Shown here: positions 46,188 to 56,661 of the stretch, piece by piece | Position numbering within the stretch: the first letter of the stretch is position 1 | Layout: the number at the start of each line of letters is the position of its first letter | DNA from: Vermamoeba vermiformis | Taxonomy: Eukaryota; Tubulinea; Echinamoebida | Direction: 5' to 3' | NCBI GenBank assembly: GCA_045837725.1 | Contig: JBEWZL010000201.1 | Location: 58,585 to 122,584 of the forward strand | DNA: 64,000 nucleotides | Translations under genes and position numbers: made by a program | Notes under the pieces: generated by a model | Told to the model about the DNA's origin: nothing | Databases searched by the model: none | Seen by the model: only the letters and a program-made list of their open reading frames with translations

Positions 46188-48163
46188 TTACAGAGCCTCG
46201 ACGAACATTTCAAACTGCGAGTTGGGAGGTCGCAAGTTGAATGCCTCAGCGGTGTTGATGATGTACGGCACTGCTCCAATGTGCGTGAACTGGAACTTCT
46301 TGATGAGGTGAATGGCTGCCAAGGCGAGCACTTGTTGACTCATCGTCTTGCCAACACAAACGCGCAATCTGAACGAGCATTGTTAGCATCAAACCAGGGA
46401 CTCGTCGACTAGGTACGTACCCGCCACCGAATGGAAAATAACCTTGCGGCTCACCGTTGCTGAATCGGTCAGGTCTGAAGTGCCACGGGTCAGGGAAGAA
46501 CTCTTCGTTGTAATGCACGGCCACTGGGGGCATCAATATTTTGACCTGTTCAGTGTCAGCTTCATGAACGCTAAATGATAGGAGATACTATGGACAGGAC
46601 TTACACCCTTGGGAATGACGTGCGGGCCTAGTTTAATCTCTTGTGTCGCTTCTCTGTCGACCATGAACACGGTGGGATACATGCGCAACATCTCTTTCAC
46701 CGTGCACTCGAGGTACGTGAACTGTTTGACGTCTTCAACGCCGATCACTGGCTTTTTGAAGTTGTTGATCTCCTCGCGCACTTTTTGCAGCACGTCTGGC
46801 TCAACGCCGAGGCAGTAGAACAAGCAGCACAATGCATTGGCGATGGTTTCTGCACCTCCGAGCCTGTCGTGTCGTTAGTCTATCGGTCATATAGCTATGG
46901 TTAATGTCAGCAAGCCGTACATCAATGAAATGGTCTCGTCGATCACTTCACCCTCAGCAGGGCACTCAGGGTTCTCAATGTTGTTTTTCAACAGTGCCGT
47001 CAGTGGTGTGTTGTCATTCAACTGGTTTTCAGCCTTCTTTTTGGACGCGGCTTCGGTGGCTACTTCGCGCAATCTCTTGTGCACTATGCACCGTTAATAT
47101 ACGACAACGATGGTTCTCTAGTTATTGACTGTACGTACCTGCCTTAACGCGTCTGACTTGTGGCAGGAATGGCAACAGTTTCCAATACTGCACGGGACTC
47201 ACAGAGCGGTTCAATACTTCTTCGAACAAGAAATCGAGTTCTTTTTGAAGAGCTACGCTATCAGGACGGTCATAAAGAGCTATGTTTTCAAGGTTAGTCG
47301 TATTTCTCTTAACAAAACGTGTCTCGCGTACAATCTAATGGCTGGCCAGTGACGATGTAGCCCACGGTGTCCAGACTCAACTTCTTGAACAGCGTGTACA
47401 TGTCTAGTTTGACGCGCTTCTCGTTGGACTGCTCTAATTGATTCGAGACGCGTTCGACTGCGCGCTGAACGGAGCGTTCAATGTATTCCTGAAATTGTTT
47501 CAGTGAATGAGCTTGCAAAGTTGGCGCGATAATTTTTCGGTGAATGGCCCACGTGCTGCCTGTCACCATGGCGAGCCCTTTGACACCTTGCAAGAAAAAT
47601 GTCAGTCATGCAATAATATTGACGGAAATATTAGCAGCACTTACCGAGGCCTTCAGAAGCGACGGGCTCCATGAGCGCTCTGTTGTTGGAATTGGCGAGT
47701 ACGGTCTTGATCCACTCGGGCTTGAAAACAAAGCACATGACAGCGCCTTGGTGTTCGGTGTAGACCTGTAATCGATGGAGGTGACATTAATTTGTAATTC
47801 TGAACTCGAAAGATTGGCAAATTAAATCTTTTTGATATGCAAGATCCTTCGCGCGTTATCCTGACTGCTATACTTACGATATCAGGATTATTTTTTCGCA
47901 ATTTTTGGGACCACAATCTCATGGAGAATCTACTTTGGATCATGCTTGCGATCGGCCATATCTTATTCGCTGTTGGAATTTGTTGTTTCTACAGAACCAT
48001 TAGTTACTCCAAACTTAACTTAGGAAAGCACATTACTTACGGCGAAGAAGCGAATAAAGTAGATCGCAATAACCAAAATCAGGCAACCGAATAGAATCAA
48101 AGTGGATGTAGGCATTATCGACCACGGAAGTTCTGCAATTTGGACAACGTGCGTGTCGTTCAT
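46188..48163 (-). CDS. Cytochrome P450, microsomal class
   Basis: Nine minus-strand exons: 48163-48041, 47988-47878, 47765-47645, 47586-47332, 47279-47139, 47083-46921, 46863-46605, 46545-46421, 46368-46188; 492 aa. The N-terminal anchor is LILFGCLILVIAIYFIRFF. A WxxxR C-helix element is present (WAIHRKIIAPTLQ). The I-helix is LGGAETIANA, with Glu where Asp is often found. EMLRMYP is the ExxR, FRPDRF the PERF element, and FPFGGGLRVCVG the heme-binding loop. The overall pattern is CYP3/CYP4-like clan, but the subfamily and substrate cannot be assigned. Unlike the CYP710-like gene 2 kb upstream it is intron-rich, so the two are not recent duplicates. Confidence 0.92.
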
Positions 48164-49062
48164 AATCTATATTCGGAATATGTAATTAGCATCGTTCAGA
48201 AAGCTCAGGGCTTAAGAGTACACGGGACGTGACTTTCAAGTGCAACGAAATTTCAAACGTCATAAAGGGGAACGGGACACTCGTCGAAACACAACTCAGG
48301 ACTTCCTTATTCTAACTGTATTATGTAGTGACGTTGGATTACCCCGGCAGCGCGTTTTACTGGAGAGTAGTGCAGTCCGGACGCCTGCGAGGTTAGCAGC
48401 AAAAAAAAACAAAGCACATCAGCTCAACTCTAAAATATAATCATTAATATATTAATATTAGTTATTGTCCTTTAGCCACAAATATTACGGCAACCAAAAC
48501 GAGCGCTATTATTATTTTCCTCTCAACATAAAAGAATATTATTATGTAATAATTTCTTTGTCCATAGTGCTCAATCTTAATTTAGGTCTCATCTGGTGCC
48601 TTCCCATGCTAATTCGGAATTTTTATAAACAAGTCTGTATGTAAATTATCAAGGATTAATGAATAATTTTTCTTTTGGAAAACACTATACTTACAGTATA
48701 TTTGGTAAACTAACAAAAATATCTTATCAATAAACAGATTAAAATTACGTACAAAAGAAAAGGATCGACGAAAGCGGAAGTCATTGCGGTTTGGCGTACA
48801 ACCCGAAACAGTTAATTCTCGGTGGTACAGCAACCCGATTGGGCGTGTTCCGACTGACCGAAGCTTCCAGGCCTGTGTGATTGTGTCAGAAGTTTCTGAG
48901 CAGAACTGTCAGAGCAAAATTCAGTTTTTCGCGGCCTTTCGGAGCACAGCCGACACTTTGCAAATTCATTTTGTTTGGTTTTTGTATAGTCCTCAGGTCT
49001 TGTTAACCACAAAGCTCGCAGGATCACTCCTATTATTGGCGCTCTTTACTAGATCCGGCTCG
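48164..49062. other. Divergent intergenic region
   Basis: This 899-bp stretch lies between the divergent P450 and DOMON/b561 genes. It contains A-runs and AT-rich DNA near 48410-48740 and no supported gene. Confidence 0.4.
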
Positions 49063-50813
49063 ATGTCGTTGCGATATTTATCTGTTATTCTCGTTGTGTG
49101 CTTAAGTTTCGGTAAGAAAATTTATCCTGATTGCGAGTATCAGCAATACAACAAATTAATTGCACGGCAGCAGGCAGATCTGCCACCATTTATCGGTTAA
49201 TTTTTTATACGATTGAATTAATATCTTTGATTTAATTACTTACTTTAGTGCTTGCCTCGAATCCTACACCTTATTTTCAAGTAGCTCCCACCTACAGAGT
49301 TAGTTGGAATGTCAACGAAACAAGCCAAATTGTAACTGTCAATGTCCAAGTGGATGCAGCTTGCTGGGTTTGTAAGTAAACTTTAGAAACGAATTATGTT
49401 ATTAATAATCATAATAATATCGGCCTTGTCTTCCACGCGACGTGAACTTTCATGCGGATCACATGATCCATTACTGATCGAATTTAATTCCAGCTCTTGC
49501 TTGGCACTGTGCTGATTCATCTTGCGATTCTCAAAAGGGAATGACTAACGCTGACTACGCTGTTGCACTTTTCGACGACAATGGCACTGTAAGCCTCAAA
49601 TTACATCTGCTTGCAAGTTCTCCTGTCTAACGCATTAACTTAAATAGCTCATTGAATTGCAAGACGGCATTTCATCGCCTACTAAGAACGGATTCACGCG
49701 TCCTTTGAGCGATACTTGTACGTGGTCTGAAAGTCCCAGATCAGCTCTACTACTTTACTAACTTATTTCTCTCTACAGCTGTTAAGGGCACCAATGACTT
49801 CTTTGATGTTAGTGGCCACCAAACTAAGCAGCCTGCATTCACGACCGTCACTTTCTCGCGCAAGTTGGTGACTGAAGATGTGAACGACCATCCCATTACC
49901 AATGCTGTTACAAGGTACGACAACATACCATTCAACTATGTAGGTGTATGTTGAACTTAATCCTTTGATTAGATTTGTTTGGGCTCACGGCAATGTGGAC
50001 AACAAGGACCGCAACCCGAACGAATTCAAATTCCACGGCGACAAGTACCGCGGTGCATTCGAAGCCAATTTGTTTTTGTCGCCTGATGCTCAACAGATTC
50101 AACCCCCCACTGCGGACATTTCTCAGCTGATCGTTGACTGGCACGGCAGTTTGATGGTAAGTGTATACAAGCACGTGCCAAACAATCTCTAATTCTGATC
50201 GATCGATCGCTCATTCATGAATCTTATCTTTGCAGACATTCGGATTCAGCGTGTGCATGACAGTCGGCATGTTCATCGCACGTCACTTGAAGATCCACAA
50301 GTGGTGGTTCTCGTTGCACATTCTCGTGCAAGTTCTCGGCACTCTGTCGGCCTTCACGGCCTTCGGACTCATCTTGTGGCTCAAGATTGACAACAGTTAC
50401 CCTCATTTCCAATCCACACACTCGCGCTTTGGTCTCGCGACTTTAATTATCGTCGTGCTGACTGTGTTCAAGGGCTGGTTGTCGCACATCAAGTTCAATC
50501 CTAGACGCACTAACCCTCCTGTCTTCCCTGACCAAATTCACTGTAAGGCATCTGCGTGAAGCGTGTACGACTAATACTAATATTACCTTCAATAGGGTGG
50601 CTCGGTCGTGCCATTTTTGTGCTGTCTACCGTGACCATTATTTTGGGCATGGTCTCGCACGAGATTGGTGTTCCTGTTATCGCTGTCTATTCCATCGCCA
50701 TCGGCAGCGCTGTGTTCTTCTACTTCTACATTGATATTTATAAGCGTGTCTCTGGCGACTTGGATCAAGAGCATGAAGATACTCAAAAGTTACTGGGTGT
50801 CAACAATTTTTGA
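49063..50813 (+). CDS. DOMON + cytochrome b561 transmembrane reductase
   Basis: Eight exons: 49063-49111, 49249-49371, 49494-49588, 49648-49717, 49779-49914, 49973-50156, 50236-50542, 50596-50813; 393 aa. A signal peptide (LSVILVVCLSFVLAS) is followed by a ~190-residue extracellular DOMON-type beta-sandwich (YRVSWNVNETSQIVTVNVQ, WHCADSSCDSQ). A five- to six-helix b561 core follows with the heme-ligand histidines in HLKIHKWWFSLHI and FQSTHSRFG. The expected role is transfer of electrons across the membrane from a cytosolic donor, as in ferric-chelate reductases and CYBDOM proteins. The C-terminus is a short acidic cytosolic tail. The final donor/acceptor pair restores Trp at the junction (HWWLGRAIF). 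Confidence 0.9.
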
Positions 50814-51261
50814 ATAGATGTATAATAACACTAACATAAAATGAGAAATTAATGTAATTGTCTTCGAGTTTAGCAGCGAATGTTTCGACAAGGAATGAAA
50901 ATGTCACGTAATTGCTTTGGCAATTTGAACGAGTTACTTGGCTCTCAGTAGCTTTTTCTCGATAGCTATTTTTATCATTAATTTTTAAGTAGAATTTCTG
51001 TGCAATCCACAAATCGTACCAAAACAAGTTCCCTAATTTGTACATGAATACAAAATCGGGTCAAACTTTCGAATTCGTTTAGATTACTTCGGAGTTTTCT
51101 GAGATTGGGCGACACAATTTCGAACCTTTACACGGAAGAAATCATCCATTGTTCTCGTTAACAACTATAAATGAGATTCTCCCAACTCCCTTCATTCATT
51201 TTCATTCTCGACCCAACATTAAACAACTAAACACTTTGCTGACCTGCTTCGTTGCTCAATA
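50814..51261. other. Intergenic spacer
   Basis: This 448-bp AT-rich stretch holds the 3' end of the b561 gene and the promoter of the next gene. A short pyrimidine-rich run (about 51180-51215) precedes the start codon. No gene is seen. Confidence 0.4.
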
Positions 51262-52081
51262 ATGTTATCTATTACTCGCCTTGCGATTTTGCTCTTCGCG
51301 CTGAGCTGCATCTGGTGCGCTTCGGCTCAAACGAGCGCTCCTTATGTGTCGCTTATCTACTTCAACGACAGTACGTGCCATACCAACTCTTCTTTGCGCG
51401 GCTCTGTTGTGGTAAGTAAAATCACGATTGCTTTCGTCAAGTTCTGAAAATTTGCTCAGTACTTGGATCGCGCTTGCGAAGAAACACCGTGCAGTCAAGT
51501 CGGCACAACTGACTGGTATCAAGTACGAATTTGTCCTACTCCTCCATTCAAGGCTGTAGAGGGCTGGGTCAGTGTCTGGCAATATGCTGACAATCAGTGC
51601 TCGACTGGAAACATCACTCGTATCCTCACAGGTATGCCACCTGTCACTCAAATTACTTTGACGCGGTGATTGACGACTAGCAGGTATTCCCACGCTTTGT
51701 TTCATCGTTCCCGAAACCACGCCGTTCTATGCCAAGCTCTCGTGTGGTGGTAACACCGTGACAGCCGACATTTGCTCGGACTCCTGTAGCGCTAACTGCA
51801 CGACTTTCACTGGTTTGAGTGCGACATGTTCTGAAACTTCTTCGGCCACCACCACTGCGTTCAGCACTGGTTTTGGTTGTGGTGCTGCTCCTACAGCCCC
51901 TACAGCTCCCATGGCAGCCCCGACTGCCCCGACTGCAGTGCCGCAAACCACTCCTCAAGCCACGACTCCGCCAGTCACTCCTCCGATGGCTCAACCTGTC
52001 GCTCAAACCCCCTCAAGTGCCAGTCAAACTATCGTGCCTTTATTGGTGCTGATTTCCGCGCTAGTATTCAGCTACAACTAA
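51262..52081 (+). CDS. GPI-anchored cysteine-rich surface protein, tandem copy 1
   Basis: Three exons (51262-51411, 51460-51631, 51684-52081), 239 aa. A signal peptide (LAILLFALSCIWCASA) precedes a ~130-residue Cys-rich domain (about twelve Cys, with ACEETPC and CSDSCSANC). A Thr/Pro/Ala stalk suited to O-glycosylation follows (APTAPTAPMAAPTAPTA), then a GPI signal (IVPLLVLISALVFSYN). Intron phases 0 and 1 are the same as in the next gene, with which it shares Y-x-NDS-x-C and ACxExPC patterns. No named family is recognised. It probably decorates the cell surface, for example in adhesion or wall formation (inference). Confidence 0.87.
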
Positions 52082-52404
52082 GCTAATTCGCGACTTTTGG
52101 AATTCATTTGAAATAAACTTGATTTTATAAATCAAAATGGAATTGTAGCTGAAATTTGTATCCGAATACAAACACGATCCGTAGTCTCGCGTGCGTTTGC
52201 CAACATGATCGGTATAAATACATCATAATATGTCTATAATTAGACAGCGATGTGAAATGATGTCGAATTCCGTTAGATTTCCAGAGCAATCCAAATATCT
52301 TTGATACGAGTCGCGTAACGAGCTATATTTGTAGCCAGCCACTAGTTATAAATGCAATTGTCAGTGACTGGTTATTTTAACAAGACAAAAACTTGCTAGC
52401 AACT
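52082..52404. other. Spacer between tandem GPI-protein genes
   Basis: This 323-bp stretch holds an AATAAA-like 3' signal near 52110 and the promoter of the next copy. No gene is seen. Confidence 0.4.
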
Positions 52405-53228
52405 ATGAAGATCTTCGTCTTTCTCATCGCCTCTGTGCTGCTTGCAGCCTACGCGCAACAACAATTTGCCGAAGTAACTACTTACTATTCGAATGATAGC
52501 CAGTGCCGAGCGGCGAACGTCATTGGAACGCTTGCGGTATGGAAGCGGATCCGATTGGCTGAAAGTGACCTAAAAATAACTTTTGATTAACACAGAGGGT
52601 AGTCAATCAATCTGCTTGCGTCGAGCAGCCTTGCAATTTGGTACCGAATTCGAATTTCTATACTCAAGTCTCGTGCCGTCAAAGTGAACTCGTAGTACCG
52701 ATCGTGAACTGGCCTACTTACTACGTCTACAGCAGCGACCAGTGCGGCGCGGGATCGCTCGTGGAGTTCTTCTTTTGTAAGTGATGCGCGTCTTTTAACT
52801 CGTGCAATGAGGCTAACAGGTCTTTTTTTTCAGCCAAGCCCGGTGTATGTCATCCGATCACCCTTGCAGGCGTGCCCGTGTTCGTGACTTCGAGCTGCTA
52901 TTCCTGGGGCACTGGCGCGACTTTCTGCTCTGACGGCTGTGGCGGAGTACAGTGCATGCCAGTCAACGGCACTCAGACGTGCACCAACATCAACTTCGGC
53001 TTCGCATCTGGTTGGATCTTGGGCCAATGCGCCACGACTCCCGCAGCCCCAGTTGCAGCCCCAGTGGCAGCACCCGTTGTCGTGACTCCTCCGCTCGCCA
53101 CTCCCACTGCCGCTCCGGTGACCACCAGCACTCCTGGCGTCATTCCCGCAACCCAGGTCAATGAAAGTGCGACGCTCTTCGCTTCGTTCTGTTTGGGCCT
53201 AGTGTTAATATTAGGCTTATTATTCTAA
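52405..53228 (+). CDS. GPI-anchored cysteine-rich surface protein, tandem copy 2
   Basis: Three exons (52405-52536, 52596-52776, 52834-53228), 235 aa. The signal peptide is KIFVFLIASVLLAAYA. The Cys-rich domain carries YYSNDSQC and ACVEQPC, aligned with the previous gene, and ends with a CSDGCGGVQC-type cluster. A Pro/Ala/Thr/Val stalk (AAPVAAPVAAPVV) and a hydrophobic GPI signal (FCLGLVLILGLLF) follow. Exon lengths and intron phases match copy 1, so the pair arose by duplication, but sequence identity outside the Cys framework is low, which points to an old or fast-evolving pair. The ATG at 52405 is preferred since the upstream in-frame codon is TTG. Confidence 0.87.
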
Positions 53229-53389
53229 TTCCGACTGATTGCTGTGTCGCATCGTTCGGTGAATTCAATTTGTGAACAGTCCGCTAAATAAATTTCATTT
53301 AACAATAAGAACAACATCATCGAGCGACATATTGTAATGTTAAATTAGCAAATTGGACTAAAGAAAAGGAATAGAAAAAAAATAGTCAG

Positions 53390-55085
53390 ATGTCCTCGAG
53401 GCTTACCTCCGTCAATTTCAGCACGAAGATAATTTTTACCGGCATAGGACTAGTATGTCGAGGTTTTCTTCGCTTCGTTGGTACGTCCAAGCCCTGGCAT
53501 TAATTAAAAAAATAATATTTTAGATTTACAAAAACTCTATTTAATTACCGTTAATTTTGCTACTTCTTGTCTATTAGTATATTGCATTGTATTAATTTTT
53601 TCTTCAGCTGGCGAGGTAAAGGTCTCCAACCGAGATCTGTTTATCAAAACAGCCTTCAAGCGTCCCAAAAATCGTCCGCTAATTACTTTAAGTAATCATG
53701 ACTCAAGTACGTTTTACGTTTCATCGATTAAACATTTGCTGACAGTTTTGTTCAGCTTTGGACGATCCATTGATTTGGATGTCCGCAATAAAATTTCCGG
53801 AGCTCATGCGGAACATGCACAATATGCGGTGGACCATGGGAGCCAAGGAGATTTGTTTTCGAAATCCTTTCAACAGCTGGGTCTTTGGCAACGGTCGGTG
53901 AGTATTCCTCCAGTACAGTATCGGCTCCATCAAACCTTTAACCACCTTCTCAGCGTATTTCCGATCGAAAGAGGCCTCGGCGTCAATCAACAAGGCATGC
54001 AATGTGCGCTGGACTTGTTGAATCAAGGACAATGGGTGCACATCTTTCCTGAAGGCAAAGTCAATCAGACGGGCGAGCTGTTGCGCTTTAAAGTACGTGC
54101 CTCATAAGAATGTTAACACTGTTGTAACTATAGACCCTCGTACTGACCTTTGATGCGCAGTGGGGTGTCGGCAAATTGCTGTGCGAGGCTCAAGTAACGC
54201 CGTTAGTGTTGCCAGTGTATCATCACGGTGAGTTGAAAGAGCTCGTAGTATTTGGTTTCATATCACTGATTTGCAGTGTCGTAGGTATGTCGAGTATAAT
54301 GCCTGAAGGTGTTCGACCACGCTACCCACGTCCGCGCAAACCGATCACAGTGATGATGGGTCCACGTGTGATCGATTGGCATACAGCTATTCAAGCAGCC
54401 AAACAGCGTGGTATTACTGGGCCACGATTGTGGGCATTAATTACGGCACGACTAGCGGTGCTGATGGCCCTCATTCGCCTGCGCGTGCGGCACACTATCA
54501 ACGAGGCCATGGATGAGCAATTGCAAGTGGAGCCTGAGGTGTTGAAATCCCTCGAAGAGCTCGAGGTTGACGACACTTCAAGGGCAGAGCTGGATCGTGA
54601 ACTGGCGTGCGGTGACAGCAGCAACGGTCTGAAGATCAATGTGCACGTTGAACGAGGTGAAGTTAGCATAGAACAAGAGCGTGCTGCTCAGCAAGAAGAA
54701 CTCACTGCCAACAATTTGAACGAAAAGTAAGTAGCTTGTTCCTTCCGGCCCCGAAATTTTTGCCGTATTTGGCTAACGTCGTAATTTAATCCCGATATTT
54801 CGGGCCACATATCTTTTGGTTATTCCGCTGCAATAACGAATTAGCACCGAGCACTGTAGATACTAATTAATTCAATATTGTAGAGCTGAGGTTTCTATCG
54901 ATTCATTGATTGCCGCACTAATCGCGGATCCAAATCTGAACGAGCTGGACGTGACTGCCAAAGTCGGTCCTGGCAACACCATGTCATTCTACGTACCACC
55001 TAGCAATCTCATAGCACATGTATATAATCGAATTATTCGTGTTCGGGGCAACCGGAGTGTGATGCTGATTGCAGAGACAAAATAA
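53390..55085 (+). CDS. Tafazzin-like monolysocardiolipin acyltransferase with C-terminal extension
   Basis: Seven exons: 53390-53480, 53608-53706, 53756-53897, 53954-54092, 54161-54227, 54285-54726, 54884-55085; 393 aa. Tafazzin remodels cardiolipin by CoA-independent transacylation on mitochondrial membranes. The acyltransferase HX4D motif is HDSTLD in ITLSNHDSTLDDPLIWMSA, followed by RNMHNMRWTMGAKEICF, RGLGVNQQGM and HIFPEGKVNQTGE. The core ends near residue 245. A further ~150 residues, acidic then basic, extend beyond the usual tafazzin end (human ~260-290 aa) and contain no recognised domain. The HX4D element spans the exon 2/3 junction, which confirms the splice. Confidence 0.92.
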
Positions 55086-55352
55086 ATGACTGTTGGTGTG
55101 ATCCAGCTCTTCTTCTATTTAGAGCTTGATAGTCGTTAATGTTGATGTTGTCGTGCATTTTGCTCGAATTATGCTTATTTCAATTTCTTTTGTGGTTCGT
55201 TGGTTTTGATTTGACGTCGTCTCGTGTCAATGTTCGGATGCTGCCGAAAGTGGTGCAGAATAATTTGCAATAAATAAATTTATTCGCGTCCTTAAGGTCA
55301 GTCTAAATTTACATGGAAAATTTGCGGCTTATTGTTGGCTATAATAATCGAT

Positions 55353-56231
55353 TTAAAACGTGTTCAAGACGTACTCGACCCATTTAGTCTCCAAAATGCC
55401 TTCAATTTGCGCCAACAAGAAGTTGTAAATATGAGGGTTATATTCAGTTTCTAATAAATAGAACGATTAATACTCCTATTTAGTAAATTCAAAATTAAAC
55501 AAATAAAAATTAAATGGCAAGGAATTTCGATAAAAAATATTGGTAGCGGTAACATGCCGCTAGGAGCTTGATATTAGACTAGGGAGATTTGTTTTGCTGT
55601 TCAGATGCACGAAAAAGGAAAAGATGTCGGTTGAGTTTCAAATTTACCTTGTAGTTTTTCAAGCTTCAGGCGAACGTTTTCAATATCGGGAGTTTCAATA
55701 TTAATAGCGGGACAGTCTGTAGAAATAGCAGGTGAGCAAAAACGGTGGCAAAGATCGGATTTTAAATTGATCGTATCGTTAAATACCTGGTGGGTCGAGG
55801 AACTCTTCGTAAATTTGTCGTTGCATAACAGCTAGGTTCTCATCTTGAGGATCTTCTTTCGCTAATTGCCTAATAGCGAACAAAGAATGGTTGATCGACC
55901 GTTATTTTCAAAAAAGGAATTGTCTGACTTACTTAAATTCTCTGACCATTTTATAAAAATATAAGTTCTCCTGGCAATACTGCTCCATTAGGTACTCTAA
56001 ATTGTTGAGTATTAGCGATGAAAATCTTAGTTACCAGATTTGAGATTCATTTTGACGATTAATTAATTGGGTCAAAAATTGAATTAAAGACCTGGACTTA
56101 CTCTCGAACTCTTCGAATACTTCTGGGTTGCTCAATACGTCTTTAAAATCTGGGACTTGAACGCGAGAAAGACCGCCCTTTTTGGATGAGGCGGATGTAG
56201 CACCCGCTTGACTTCCACCGCAACAACTCAT
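55353..56231 (-). CDS. Minimal RGS-domain protein
   Basis: Five minus-strand exons: 56231-56102, 55996-55933, 55869-55787, 55716-55648, 55450-55353; 147 aa. After a 25-residue N-terminus that starts MSCCGG (Cys pair suited to palmitoylation), almost the whole protein is one RGS domain: DFKDVLSNPEVFEEFEKYL, ENLYFYKMVREFK, MQRQIYEEFLDP and INIETPDIENVRLKLE, then NPHIYNFLLAQIEGIL. RGS domains accelerate GTP hydrolysis by G-alpha subunits. This is a bare domain like mammalian R4 RGS proteins. A divergent G-alpha gene in the same window is a possible, unproven partner. All exons after the first are very short and were found by splice and frame continuity. Confidence 0.85.
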
Positions 56232-56661
56232 TGTAAGGTATGTTAATGCAATGTGCTTGAAGAGTTACAAAAAAGTTGGGTCCTGTTGTCTCGCGATGGA
56301 AATCTTGCAGATCTGTCTTTGCAAAAAAATTGAACGTTGTTGTTTGTGAATCAACTGCACATTAATTCGCCACGCGATGTTATGCGTTATTGTTTTGCAA
56401 CCATGTACGTGATTGAAATGAGGAGAACCGCTAGCAGCTTTGGTTTCAGACCCTTGAGTTGAGATGGAGATCGCATCGCGTTCTATCCTTTAATTTAATG
56501 GCGCCATATGTCTTTAAAATTGCTGCTAATTGTCAGTTAATTCTTCCTTACCTCGAAAAAGGTACGAATAATGTTACACCTTATGTGCTCGCGTTTCTCG
56601 TTTATTTACCTGCAACAATGAACTGGGCAACACACGTCAATACCTAAATTTATTTTATTTA
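56232..56661. other. Divergent promoter of RGS and MINPP genes
   Basis: This 430-bp spacer separates divergent genes. A short frame at 56459-56647 is not supported as a gene. Confidence 0.4.
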
